From: Ypsolopha sequella
Lineage: Eukaryota > Arthropoda > Insecta > Lepidoptera > Ypsolophidae
Length of the DNA: 64,000 nt
Assembly (NCBI GenBank): GCA_934047225.1
Contig: OW204001.1
Span: 7,920,201-7,984,200 of the forward strand
Reading direction: 5' to 3'
The translations under genes and the position numbers were made by a program. Positions 45,001-56,857 of this stretch are shown piece by piece. Positions within the stretch are counted from its first letter, which is position 1; every line of letters begins with the position of its first letter. Below the pieces are notes generated by a model. It worked only from the letters and a program-made list of their open reading frames with translations. It was not told the origin of the DNA and ran no database searches.

Positions 45001-45987
45001 CCTAATCTTATTTATTTGTTAATTAGTTAAATCTTCATTAATTGAGCATGGGCATTTTTGTATTAGATATGTTTTAAGTTTATACTGTAGCTGCTTAATT
45101 TATGTTGATTTTTTAAATTTTTAATCATAACTGACAGAGAAACATACTCTCCCGCACGACGGCAGCGACCTTGATAGAATTTTTTATTTAGTTTAATTTT
45201 AAATATTATTTAGTTTTAATTTTAATAAATAAAATGAACTTTTATTTCACATGAAAATTCATACATATTTGTGTATAATTCTACCAAACTATATAATAGT
45301 TTGTAGGCAGAAAAAGCTCCCTTTTACTTTTTACTATTTATGTGAACATTTATAGGTTTGTTTAATTTTCAAGTTACAGAGAAACAGATATTATCTTCTC
45401 AATATACAATACGGTATTACAACATAATTTATACTATAAATATTCATGTTACGTGTAATGCCAGAAGTTTACGCGGTTTTACCTGTCTAGCCAACGCTGG
45501 TAGGGTAGTGTTAGGTATAGAGCTGAAAATTGGAAGTTGACCCGAATAATATATGTTTACCGAACGCTGGTTGGTGATGCGAGGTCGCCTCGCTTCCCTC
45601 GACTCCCAAATTGATTTAACATAGCAACCTAACACGCTCCTCTTCGCTTTGCTTTGCTCGTCGTGGCACTTATTTTTGACACATTTAGTTTTTTGAAGTG
45701 GATACGAGGTGTGCACATGCACAACCTTGTATAGGGCATATTCAAAACTTTTACGTCACATCCGTCACGATTTCTAATTATAGATAAATTACGTTTTTGA
45801 ATCGTTATTTAATCATTATTAGTATTATTCATGATAAGTTAATGCCTATTTGATTGGAATAATGAAAATTTAAAAATTACCTCGTAAGCGAATGCTGCCA
45901 TCACTGATATATTATTGTATAAAATACGCATAGATTCAATAGTCTGTAGTGCTTGGGCACATACAAGAGCATGAAGAGGTGGCATAA
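45001..45987. other. Unassigned stretch
   Basis: No gene recognised. The 92-codon minus frame at 45444-45722 lies over GTCGCCTCGCTTCCCTCGAC and TTCGCTTTGCTTTGCTCGTC, which look like repeat DNA. Confidence 0.4.
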
Positions 45988-46060
45988 AAAATTCAAAATT
46001 CAAAAAGTTTATTTTGCAAAGTAGGTATATATAATACACGTTTCACAAGTCAAATTTTAA
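45988..46060 (-). repeat. LINE 3' tail, minus (AAAATTC units)
   Basis: AAAATTCAAAATTCAAAAAG then TTTATTTTGCAAAGTAGG is a common lepidopteran LINE end in reverse. Confidence 0.5.
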
Positions 46061-46407
46061 TCTTATAAAAATATATGTAATAAAATAATAAATGTACATG
46101 AACTACTTAGATTAAATGTTTTTTTAATTTATGTAGCAATATATATACGATTAAAATTATAGGTAAAATATTATTATACAAGGTGAAATCCAATCAACCG
46201 CCCGAACCCATACCGGAGACCCGGCCAGGGACCAGGAACAGGTTCAATGATCACCAACCGAGCCCCCAGCACGAATCCAGGCAGCCGACCAAATCCCATC
46301 CTATATACTACATAGTAATAGGTTACATATATAAATACATGCCTACCTCCGCCCATTCGATTAGTCTTGCTAAGAAGAACGGGCAAGAAACTTGGCAAGA
46401 TCATGTC
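46061..46407. other. Unassigned stretch ending in LINE-like text
   Basis: A GC-richer part at 46185-46290 has no recognised domain. AAGAACGGGCAAGAAACTTG near the end resembles LINE 3' text I have seen in moths. Confidence 0.35.
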
Positions 46408-48345
46408 TTTTTTTTTTTAACATAAACTTATACTATACATCAAATTACTTATATCTACTTTAACCAAGGGATAAGAAAATACAAGACAGCAGGAATTTAG
46501 GTTAATGAAAAAAGAAAATCATATATATCTTTGCCTACCTGTCTCATATAGTCTATTTCCTTTTACAGTCTGTAATTAATTAATGTTAACTCTTAAGAGG
46601 AATCAATAGTTAGGAAATTATATTAATTAATTAAATTATTATCTACTATCATTAAAATCAGTATCACTATAACACCATGCTTCACCATCATCCAAATATT
46701 CATTTATTTTATAATATGCCTTTTTCAGTAGGCCCTGCTTAATGTACTGTTTAAACTTATTCTCTGACAAAGTAAGGACCTCCTTTGGAAGTTTATTGTA
46801 AAATCTTATACCATGTCCTACGAAAGAGGTACTCACTTTGGCGAGTCTGATTTTTGGAAAAGCCAGTTTATACTTATTTCTGGTTTCCTTACAATGTTGC
46901 TCACCAAGCCTTGGGAGAGACTCAACATTTTTTCTGACATATCTAAGGACTTGGTAAATATATTCACAAGGAACAGTTAATATATTAATTTCTTTGAACT
47001 TTTCTCTTAATGAATCCCGGTGCTTCATATTATAAATAGCCCGAATTGCTCTCTTCTGCAAAACAAAGACTGCGTCTGTATCCGCGGCTCTACCCCATAA
47101 CAGCATGCCGTATGACAAAATGCTGTGAAAGTAACTAAAATAGACTAGTCTAGCAGTATCTACATCAGTAATTTGCCTTATGCGTCTAACAGCGTATGCG
47201 GCCGAACTAAGTCTACCACATAGGGCTTCTATGTGGGGACCCCACTGAAGACGAGAGTCTACCGTAATGCCCAAAAACTTAGTTTCGTTAACTAACTCCA
47301 GCTTGGACCCCTGCAAAAGCAAATTACAATCCACTTGAATTACATTTGGTAACGTGAATTTTATACATTTCGTCTTTTTTGCGTTTAAAACTAAATTATT
47401 TACAGTAAACCAATCAAGCACCAGTGATAAAGTTGTATTCGCGTCGTCAAGGATATCTTTACGTCTATTAACTTTAAAAATAAGTGACGTGTCGTCTGCG
47501 AATAGTACTATCTTAGTTAAGTCTTTAATTAAATAGGGAAGGTCATTTATGTAAATTAAAAACAGCAAGGGCCCCAATATGGAACCCTGCGGGACACCCA
47601 TTTTAACTAATGCTCCACATGATTTTACCCCATTAATGTCTACCTTTTTAATACGATCACTAAGATACGACTTCATTAACGCCAAAGATTTGCCCCTCAC
47701 TCCGTAGTGATCTAATTTACATAAGAGTGTTTCATGATTAACGCAATCGAAGGCTTTCGAGAGGTCACAAAATACACCAAATGCATCCTGCTTTTCTTCC
47801 CAAGCATCAAAAATGTGCTTAACTAAAGCAACTCCTGCATCTGTGGTTGACCTCCCTCTAGTGAATCCATATTGTTCACAGTGAAGCAACTTATTTAAAT
47901 TAAAATGAAATAACAATTGATTAAAAACTATTTTTTCAAAAATCTTACTCAAAACCGGTAAAACTGACACAGGTCTATAGTTTGATGGGTCACCGTTGTC
48001 GCCTGATTTAAAAAGGGGGATCAATTTACTAAACTTCATTAAGTCAGGAAAGACACCATCATCTACACATTTATTAAAAATTAATGCCAAATAAGGAGCT
48101 ATTAAATCAATAACAGAACTTATAACTTTCACAGATAGGCCCCATAAGTCCTCGGTTTTTTTCAAGTTAAGCGATTTAAATGCTTTAATTACAGTTAATG
48201 AATTAATATGTTTAAAAGCAAATACAGAAAGACACTGCGGTACGTTATCTATTAAAAGATCCTGCGCAAGCCCAGGGCTTGAATTTAAATCTTTAGTTGT
48301 TAAGGAAGGAATTTCAGTAAAAAAGGTTAAAATATAAAAAAAAAA
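46408..48345 (-). mobile_element. 5'-truncated LINE with uninterrupted RT domain
   Basis: On the minus strand the frame is open from about 48340 to the stop at 46639, more than 560 codons, with no true ATG at the start, so it is 5'-truncated. Numbering from the TTG codon at 48165, the RT blocks are: NYRPVSVLP (62-70), GFTRGRSTTD (100-109), motif A VFCDLSKAFD (131-140), GVPQGSILGP (190-199), FADDT (222-226) and KFLGITVD, then a C-terminal domain with LLWGRA. All three catalytic Asp are intact. A poly(T) run at 46408-46419 is the 3' poly(A). It fits a jockey/R1-CR1-like non-LTR element, and the lack of stops suggests a young insertion. Confidence 0.88.
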
Positions 48346-48435
48346 AAAACATTACATTTTATGTTTTCAAATCTATAAGGTAAATTGAGCTTGCTGTAAA
48401 ATACGCCGTTTCAAGTAAAATACGGAACCCGAGGA
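48346..48435. repeat. 3' end of a GGTTCCGTA-type repeat
   Basis: TACGGAACCCGAGGAACGTG then GAATTCTACTCGC is a diverged version of the usual ACGGAACCCTAGG / GAGTCTGACTCGC end. Confidence 0.55.
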
Positions 48436-48689
48436 ACGTGAATTCTACTCGCACTTACCGGGTTTTTATGTTTTACCATACGAATGCAAAATCATCTAAC
48501 CTTCCCACAAAAGTAAGAACATTAATCTACCTGTACCCTTAATTGTTCAACAACCCCTAGGCACGTGAATTCTACTCGCACTTACCGGGTTTTTATGTTT
48601 TACCATACGAATGCAAAATCATCCGACCTTCCCTCAAAAGTAAGGACATTAATCTACCTGCACCCTTAACTGTTCAACAACCCCTAAGG
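48436..48689. repeat. 127-bp tandem duplication
   Basis: 48436-48562 and 48563-48689 are direct copies with a handful of differences. Both start ACGTGAATTCTACTCGCACT and end with TTCAACAACCCCTA. Confidence 0.85.
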
Positions 48690-49909
48690 TTTCAACCTTT
48701 CCCTTACAGTGATGCAACAAGTGTAGAACACAAAGAGAACGATTAGTAGTGATTTATTTAATTCCACCCCCGCTTTTATTTTGTAACCGAAATTCCCACA
48801 CTGCACACAAAGGTGATTTCATAGTCTTTCGTTCTTTAGCCTGTGGTTTATTTATTTAAAATTTTCCATGTATTTGTTATTCTATTTAGTAGATAAAAGT
48901 GTATGTAACATAGAAATGTATTTGTATATATTTATACAAAAGTAAATAATTAAATAAACTACTTTATATTATAAAATAAAACATTTTAAGATGTATTTCG
49001 GGTCCGATCTGGACCGGGCATCAGTTGATTAAACTAATAACATAAATAGGTATGGCTGACAACACGCATAGACATTAACATTAACTATTTATAATTGTTT
49101 TTTATAAAAACTATTTATAAAAACTTGTGTAATAAATGAGTTTGCAATATGTAGTAATCATACAAAACACAAATGTCGTGCAAATCAAATATACTACAAA
49201 TCAAAATAAAATGTGTCGTTCTCATATCTTTAATTTTTAACATTTATACATATTATACCAGATAGCTATTTAAAATATTCTTTTACCGTAGGTACTATGG
49301 AATACAATCCGATGTGTGCAAAAAAAAAACCGCAACAAAAAGTGGATCAGTGGCAATTTCATCGATGGATACAAAGTCATCATTTATAATAACACAACAT
49401 CATCCCCTCTGCGCCCACGCAGTAACGAAACAAGTGTAAGGATCACAAAGGATCTATTAGGGGATGATTTATATAATCTTCTTTATTTCCACCCCCAATC
49501 TCGGTTCGTAACTGAAATTCTCACACTTCTTTAGAATAGTGGATTACATTGTTTTTTTTTTATAAAACCAACGAGTTTTACTTATGGGTATGTTTGTTAT
49601 GTTGTAGGTTTTTATTGTTATGTAAAAAAATATTATTCAGAATAATTATAAATGACAGATTTCCAAAACAAGATTATTTATTGCATTAATTCGTACATAA
49701 AACACAGGTATTTGTTACATATATCTGAAAAAAAAAAACAATACAATATTGTAGCAACGACAGCGCCATCTGTTTTTTAACAACAAGGCGTGAAATCACA
49801 TAACGCCCTCGTGAGCGTTCTATATGTGCAGTACAAGCTAGTATATCAGGCAGAAGCAAAAATAACAGTGGACAAGTATGATGGAAGAATTCACCTGTCT
49901 GGGTAGGAA
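48690..49909. other. Unassigned AT-rich stretch
   Basis: No gene. Two similar patches, 48700-48800 and 49425-49535 (AACAAGTGTA ... TTTATTTAATTCCACCCCC type), suggest an old duplication. Confidence 0.4.
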
Positions 49910-50045
49910 CCCCGGTGGCGCAATTGGTAGCGCGCTTGTGTTGATAACAAGAGGTCGCAGGTTTGAATCCTGGCCCGGGGAATTTTTTCAGATTCTTGTC
50001 TTTGGGTTTGTTTCCGATTGATCTTTTCTAGTTTGTAATGCAATC
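49910..50045 (+). mobile_element. tRNA-derived SINE, single-arm form
   Basis: The head (49910-49980) folds as a near cloverleaf: CCCCGG/CCGGGG acceptor, GCGC/GCGC D stem, CTTGT/ACAAG anticodon stem with loop GTTGATA (anticodon position TGA), and B box GGTTTGAATCC. The missing base near position 8 and the trailing AATTTTTTCAGATTCTTGTC body argue against a working tRNA. The body matches the right arm of the foldback at 18071-18284. Confidence 0.7.
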
Positions 50046-50148
50046 TTATAATATTTAGAGTATTCATAGCGATGGACTTCGCAAAATAGACATAATCTTA
50101 ATTATAAAATATTCTAATATAAAAAAAAATATAAAAAAATCTTTGTAA

Positions 50149-51150
50149 AATTCGTATTGTGGATGATAAATTTAATTTTGTCATTAATTTTCGTGAATTA
50201 CTCAACCACTTTATGTTTTCTGTAATCTTTACGTTAACACATAGCCATGATTTTTTGATATTTTTTGATATTTTTTGGTCCACCAGTTTTGGAGATAAGG
50301 GGGGGGGGACATACAATTTTTTATGGTTTATCAAGGATTTCTCGAAATAGATACAATAAATATAGCCACACTATAAATTTTTCAAATCAGCTTTTTAATA
50401 CCTACAATTTAATACCTATATTGTATTTTGAGAAAAAAAATTTTTTTTTTACTTTTGTTTTTATATTTTTCATTTGTGCTTAATTTTTTTTAATCGCTAT
50501 AGTTTTACTATCGAAATTTTTTTTTCATATTTTTCGGTCTAACAGTTTCAGAGATAAGGGGGGGGGCGATTTCTCGAAACCACCAGCGCCAGTAAATTTA
50601 GTAAAAATTTATATTTTTTCAATGCAAGTGCTCGTAAAGGCCCACTTTTTATGCATCAAAACCGAACAGAAAGTCGATTATTTTGCCCTAGGGCTTTATT
50701 ATATATATATTTTTTTTATTTATTTGCAATGGTTGGCTAACCTGCAGCCTTTCCTGTGTACCATAAATGTAAAGTTCCACTGTTTAACGGCTCTGGATAC
50801 AGTCCTGTTGAGCCAATAGATTATATTTGTTTTATTTCCTCACACAATGCATTGAAAAATGTACGATACATCATCGTAGTATGATACATACATCGTAGTA
50901 TGATACACGGGCGTCAGAGCAATAAACTACTATTACAATCAGCTTTTTGATATCTAAAATGTTATACCCATATTGTATTTTTAGGATAATAGTTTATATT
51001 TTTCTCACTTTTGTTTTGGAAATATTTTGAAAATTTCAAATTATCGGTGGTAAAGTGATGACGGAGTACGGACGGACGGACAAAACGGAGTCTCACCATA
51101 AAGATTCCATGATATATGTACCTTTTAATTTAAGTACTACGGAACCCTGA
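50149..51150 (-). repeat. GGTTCCGTA-type repeat, minus, with nested repeat inside
   Basis: It runs from TATTGTGGATGATAAATTTA through CCACCAGTTTTGGAGATAAG to GGAGTCTCACCATAAAG and TACGGAACCCT. It is interrupted at about 50618-50945 by a copy of the 15228 repeat. A further fragment of the family is at 51371-51435. Confidence 0.7.
50618..50945 (-). repeat. Dispersed repeat with nested palindrome (copy 3)
   Basis: The reverse complement follows 15228-15612: CGTGTATCATACTACG, GGAAATAAAAC, AACAGTGGAAC, GGTTAGCCAACCATTGCAAA, CCCTAGGGCAAAATAATCGA, GGGCCTTTACGAGCAC. The GAGCGTAGCGAG core is missing. Confidence 0.7.
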
Positions 51151-51649
51151 TTACAGTCTTTAAATTTGACAGCAGGATCCCTTTAATGGAGGAATCCCCT
51201 CAAAAATATCCGTGAATATTTCTGGTTGTTGTAATTGGCCACCAACCTACCATGTTTGGTGAGAAAGATCAAACGATATCGCGATGTAATATACAAGTAG
51301 CGCCATCTAGTTTTCAGTAGCAAACGAACGACTGCGGCTTTTCTAGTAAGTACATTGACAAAAGTATTTTATGGTACCAACGGAGTTTCACCATAAAGGT
51401 TCCTTTTGTACCTTTTAGGTACGGAACCCTAAAAATGATTTTTGTTTGATATTTAAGATGCATAATGAAGGTTGAAAAGAAAAGATTTGGCGGTGACTTA
51501 CAAAGTTTTGTTTTTTTTTTTAATATTTAGTGGATGATTTGGTCACGATGCGATCATGTCACTCTATTTGTACAAATTAAATTTACGTATTTGCTACTGA
51601 CTACTTCACTACAATATTATATTAATCTATGCCACCTCCTTAGATCCTA

Positions 51650-52562
51650 CAGTAATACTTATTACAAAATTTCTTACGGCGCTGAGACGTGGTCACTTAC
51701 CAAAGGCTTGATCCGCCGGTTTAAGGCGATTACCATCGCCAAATTAGCAGCTCGATGTTTGTCTGTATGAATATCGACGGAAACGACATTGAAATAACGT
51801 TCAAATCAGTGCACAATGCGTGGTGGCTGTTACGACGCTAGTTGCGTCCTTGAAAGGGCAAAATAGGAGAAAATAATACTTTTCACATGGGCGTCATTGT
51901 TCGATTGAATAATTCTATGTTATATTTATAGCTATCAAGTTTATCTATTTATCAAAGCATAAATGAATTAAATCACCTAAGCCGCTTAGGAGCAGTAGGA
52001 AGTTCAAGCCAAAAAACACCATTCAGTTGAAACACTTTTTCATATAGAAGTTTTGGTGGTGCGAAAAAGAAAACTGTTGCATATATTTTCCTAGAGTTGA
52101 TAATCCATAATACATTTTTTCAATATTTTTGGTTTGGCCATAAAAAAGGAGTAGGCTTTAGAAAGTACCCATTTGGCGATATTAAGGGCCTTAAGGTCGC
52201 TCGACGACCTATGGAGCGGGCTATGCTTGGGATATCTCTGATGGATAAAATCCGAAACGAAGATATCCGTCAGAGATCGAAGGTGACCGACATAGCCTGC
52301 CGAATCAGTAAGTTGAAGTGGCAGTGGACTGGACATATTTGTCGCTGACGTGATAACCGTTGGGGCCGTAAGGTATTGGAATGGAGACCACGTACAGCAA
52401 AGCGCAGCGTAGGCCGCCCTCGTGCCCACTGGACTGGCGATATGAAGGACGTTGCGGGGGCGGCTGGATGAGGATGACTGAGGACCGCCAAGAGTGGCGT
52501 AATATTGGGGAGGCATATATTATGTCCAGCAGTGGACGAATACGGGCTGATGGATGGATGGA
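51650..52562 (+). pseudogene. RTE-type LINE fragment interrupted by a TTAA element
   Basis: Removing 51725-52190 restores one frame. It reads from YGAETWSLTKGLIRRFKV through PMERAMLGISLMDKIRN and SKLKWQWTGHIC to a stop, then DNRWGRKVLEWRPRT and the usual end, with a frameshift near 52457. It ends in the GATG tail. Confidence 0.78.
51725..52190. mobile_element. TTAA-target MITE (piggyBac-like) inside RTE
   Basis: TTAA at 51721-51724 and 52191-52194 flank 466 bp. The terminal 20 bp on each side, GGCGATTACCATCGCCAAAT and the mirror of GGCCCTTAATATCGCCAAAT, are inverted with four mismatches. Clean removal with one TTAA restores the RTE reading frame. Confidence 0.78.
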
Positions 52563-52767
52563 CAAAATTCGTACAGAATACTCAATACTCATTTATTAAT
52601 AAATAACAATCTACAAGTCAAACTTTTAAATTGTAAATGCCTCAAAAACAGTAATTTATCAATAGATAAATTGTTGAAATTGTTCATATTACATTACCAA
52701 AAAAAAATATATACAGTTTCATCAAAATATTGTATTTATACAATGTCAACAAAATAAGTAACTATTA

Positions 52768-53162
52768 TAATAGTAGTTTATGCTACAAGGGCGCAAAGGA
52801 ATAAATTACGAGGACGATTTAAAACACGAGCGTAGCGAGTGTTTTAAACGTAACCGAGTAATTTATTGCTTTTACGCCCGTGTATCATACTACGTTTTTC
52901 AATGCATTGTGTGAGGAAATAAAACAAATACAATTTTGTGAACTTTAAATTGTAATTGGCTCAAAAGGACTGTATCCAGAGCCATTAAACAGTGGAAAAA
53001 AAAGCATGACATTTATGGTACACAGGAAAGGCTGCAGGTTAGCCAACCATTGCAAACAAATAAAAAAAATAATAATAATAAAGCCCTAGGGCAAAATAAT
53101 CGACTTTCTGTTCGGTTTTGATGCATAAAAAGTGGGCCTTTACGAGCACATGCATTGAAAAT
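52768..53162 (+). repeat. Dispersed repeat with nested palindrome (copy 2)
   Basis: Nearly identical over its length to 15228-15612. It differs by scattered substitutions and by a short segment TTTTGATGCATAAAAAGT that copy 1 lacks. Confidence 0.8.
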
Positions 53163-54078
53163 TAAATAAAGCAAGCGAATACAATCAAGAACTCTGCAGT
53201 AGTATAACTGCAAAGTTGTACGTAATCTAGAGTACTACAGTTATACTTATTATAGTAATTAAACAATAGAAATCAGTTTCTTTTAACAAAAAGTCCTTAT
53301 AAAACATACATAAATTAATCCATACTGATCGACTTGAGGTGTATGAAGGTATGTCGTGTTTAATAATAATAAGTTGCATTTGTTGTTTATAAGTTGCTTA
53401 TAATGGTTACATAAATTCTACGTTGCTTTATGGTATCGTGCTATGGGGCAACTCTACAGAGATGGATACCCAAGTAGCACACAAGCAGTATAAGAAGGCA
53501 CTGTACCGCTTCTTTGTTGTATAACAGCGGTTGCAGAGAGTTTGTATATTCCTTAGACTATATATAAGAGATTGTAATATCTCTTTAAGCGAAGGGTGGT
53601 ATTGTAGAAGTAGAGTAGCAACGATTACGGCTTTGGAGAAACAGAGGTGTATTATTAAGTTCTTGTACAGGCTTTAGATACAATGCAGAGTTATAAATAT
53701 ACTAACTAGCACTATGAGATCTAAAATAGCAATTACTAAGGTAAAAGCGCTTCAAAAGAGTTATAAATATCACCTATAACATTTAAGCAGTTACATGGTA
53801 GTTGTATCTAGTCTATAGCGTTAGAATCGATCTGTAAAGATCTTTTGTAGCACCTTTACCGTATTAGAGTATTGTAGCTCAACATTAGCACCTAAAACTG
53901 TTTGATTGAGAAATATAACTCAAATATATGACTACAAACAGGATTAGGCACGCTATAGATATCTTGTACGGGTAAAAAAGTTTGTAATCTATTCTTTATC
54001 ACAACTTACGCTGCTAAGCCTATACAAGAGGTTTAATAATCACCTAGTTACATTGTTTCACCGATTACGATTTATTGT

Positions 54079-54654
54079 TGATGATGATGACGATGACGTT
54101 GACGATGACAATGACGTTGATGATGATGATGACGTTGACGATGACGATGACGTTGACGATGACGTTGACGATGACGATAACGTTGACGATGACGTTGACG
54201 ATGACGTTGACGATGACGTTGACGATGACGATAACGTTGACGATGACGTTGACGATGACGTTGATGATGACGTTTACAATAATAATAATAATAATAATAG
54301 TTTATTTAAATCAAATTATCATATTACAGTGTTTGATTGTACATGATTACTTAAAAACAAGTTACATAAAACAAGTTGCCAGTAAGTACGTCTGTGCCCG
54401 AACTACGATGAAGATAACGATGACGATGACGATGACGATGAAGATAATGATGACGATGATGATGACGATGACGATGACGTTGACGATGGCGTTGACGACG
54501 ACGATGACGATAACGTTGACGATGACGATGACGTTGACGATGACGATCACGTTGACGATGACGATGACGTTGACGATGACATTGATGATGACGTTTACAA
54601 TGACGTTGATGATGAAGTTGACGTCGATGATGATGATGACGATGACGATGACGT

Positions 54655-54700
<46 letters not shown>

Positions 54701-55320
54701 TATGACGATGACGTTGACGATGGCGTTGATGATGACGTTTACAATGACGTTGATTATGACGTTGACGATGACGATGACGATGAATTTGACGATGACGATG
54801 ACTACGACGATGACAATGACGGTGACGGTGACGATGACGATAATGTTGACGATGACAATGACGGTGACGGTGAGGGTGACGATGACGATCGCGGTGACGG
54901 TGACGATGACGATGATGTTGACGATGACAATGACGATGACGTACGGCGGTGATGACGGTGACGATGACGTCATGACCGTCACCTTCACGTCATTGTCACC
55001 ATCATCGTCATCGTCACCGTCATCGTCATCGTCACCGTCACCATCATCGTCATCGTCATCGTCAACGTCATCGTCAACGTCATCGTCATCGTCAACGTCA
55101 TCGTCACCGTCATCATCGCCCTACGTCATCGTCGTTGTCATCGTCAACATCATCGTCATCATCACCGTCACCGCCATCGTCATCGTCATCATCATCGTCA
55201 TCGTTATCTTCATCATCATCGTCATCGTCATCGTTATCTTCATCGTCATCGTCATCGTCATCATCATCGTCATCGTTATCTTCATCGTCATCGTCATCGT
55301 CGTCATCATCATCATCAACG
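54079..55320. repeat. GATGAC/GACGTT hexamer array forming a long inverted repeat
   Basis: 54079-54282 and 54405-54970 are built from GATGAC, GTTGAC and close variants. At about 54970 the array flips to GTCATC/GTCAAC and runs to 55320. The whole can fold on itself. The interruption at 54283-54404 starts with AAT units and TTTATTTAAATC, a LINE-tail-like insert. Long open frames across the array (repeated MT, DDD or SSS residues) are low-complexity artefacts. Confidence 0.9.
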
Positions 55321-55999
55321 TTGTACAACGTTATATCTTGAACTCCATAGTAACTGTTTGAGGGCTAAAAAGAAGAATTCAAGCGCTACTGTACCCCACA
55401 AAGAGTAAAAATACTCCATAGTACGGTGATTGTTGATCCCAAAGCGTTGTAATAGTGGTCACTAGCGCCATTCTACTTCTTAAACCGATTAAATGGATAT
55501 AGTAAACGTCTAAGCCAGTTGTAGCAAGCCGCCATTACAGTATTTGATAAAGAGATTAATCATGTCGAAAAATCGATCACTTATCTTACCTCAGGCCATA
55601 ATTAAAAAAATAAACATACCCATTTTTCATGTAATGCTGTAATAAAATCACAAAAAGTCCTAATGCCTCATTCGAGAAGAAATTACAAGTTAACCTAAAA
55701 AATTATTGCACTTCAATAATATAAATGACTAAAAATTCCACGAGTTTCGCAAGCGCATGAAATATTTAGCTAAATGAATGCATATTTTGTCAGTAACCGC
55801 TCGCACTAGTTTTTAACGTATGTGAGTGAAAATTCATTCCAATTATTTACCTATATTTATTCGTCCATTATTGACATTTATCCGATCACTTTTAAATCAT
55901 CTAAGAACATATATTCCTTTCGCTCATGCTATTGAAAATGTAATAAAAAAACATTTGAGATTCATTTCAGTGTTACAGTCACGTCGCAATTATGTTTAA

Positions 56000-56319
56000 A
56001 TTCTATAAAGGTGGTACAAGAACTTATTGTATTTCTTTTACTTCCTACAATCGCTTTTCACGCACCTTTGTATATGTGCATATTCTATTAAGGTGGTACA
56101 AAAACTTATTGTATATCTTTCAACTCCTACAATCACTTTTCACGCACCTTTGTATATGTACATATTCTATTAAGGTGCCACAAGAACTTATTATATATGT
56201 TATACCTCCTACAATCACTTTTCACGCGCCTTTGTATGTGTGCAAATTCTATAAAGGTGATAGAATAACTTATTATGTATCTTTTAGGTCCTACAATCAC
56301 TTTTCACGCGCCTTTGTGT
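56000..56319. repeat. 82-bp tandem repeat, about 3.9 copies
   Basis: Units start at 56000, 56082, 56164 and 56246 with ATTCTATWAAGGTG and contain CTACAATCACTTTTCACGC and CCTTTGTAT. Period is exactly 82. Confidence 0.92.
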
Positions 56320-56857
56320 CGTTAAGGCCCGTATAAAGTGGGCCCTTTTCGGTGTTATAGAACTGATTGAGAAGTTCTCTATCGCTACTGTAGCGCTTGC
56401 TTATGATGGTTAAGCCGTTATAAATCTCTCTTAGGCGGCATTTGTAACGCTTATTATAACGCTTAGGTGCTACTTGGGTACTGGATACAGTATTTAAACT
56501 ACAAAAACGCTGCATTCGACCGACTCATGCCGTTCATACTTTAGAGATAATAACATCTTACCTTTACCTTGTTTGTACGTATTAGAAATGTGTTTATTTG
56601 TATATAATAATGAACATTTATTTAAACAAAAACAAAATATGTCTAAACGTATGTTACGCTCACAACTTCAAAATAAATTACACCAGCCTTACATAAGGCT
56701 AACTCTAACATCAAAAAATAGTTACATTATGCGCATAAATATATATATTAAGCTACCTGATGTGTTTAAAGAAAAACCACGCAATAGTTTTAAGAAACAT
56801 ACATGTAAATATCGTGTAGACAACTGTTTCTATTCCCTTAAAGAATATAATACATAA

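Larger units (their letters stand above)
53469..56478. mobile_element. 3-kb non-autonomous element with CCCRAGTAGCA termini
   Basis: It starts CCCAAGTAGCAC (53469-53480) and ends GTGCTACTTGGG (56467-56478), perfect 12-bp inverted repeats. Similarity continues into AAGCAGTATAAGAA versus AAGCGTTATAATAA. Subterminal GCACTGTACCGCT, GCGCTACTGTACC and its inverse recur. The flanks TGGATA (53463-53468) and TGGATA (56483-56488) look like a target duplication. Inside are a GATGAC array and an 82-bp tandem repeat. No transposase frame. It shares termini with 5039-6754. Confidence 0.72.
53395..56857 (+). pseudogene. LINE RT C-terminal relic split by a 3-kb element
   Basis: The left part (to 53468) reads INSTLLYGIVLWGNSTEMDT. 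The right part (56481-56857) continues VFKLQKRCIR and later PLPCLYVLEMCLFVYNNEHL, then ends FYSLKEYNT and a stop. The order is the C-terminal domain of jockey/CR1-like RTs (LYGI.LWGNS...F.LQKR..R). A few frameshifts lie in 56510-56570. Confidence 0.72.

Noticed and set aside
45444..45722. 92-codon minus-strand frame
   Set aside because: It overlaps repeat-like CGCCTCGC/TTCGCTTTGC text and has no recognisable domain.
46639..48165. A host gene of 508 codons
   Set aside because: It starts at TTG inside a longer frame and is a LINE reverse transcriptase.
49910..49980. Functional tRNA gene with TGA anticodon
   Set aside because: A base is missing between acceptor and D stem, the loop starts with G, and a SINE body follows.
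52091..52599. Several overlapping frames of 72-141 codons
   Set aside because: Shadow frames of the RTE fragment and its TTAA insertion.
54075..55361. Long open frames (428, 208, 97 and 71 codons) of repeated MT, IV, DDD or SSS residues
   Set aside because: They are translations of a hexamer repeat array and have no coding signature.
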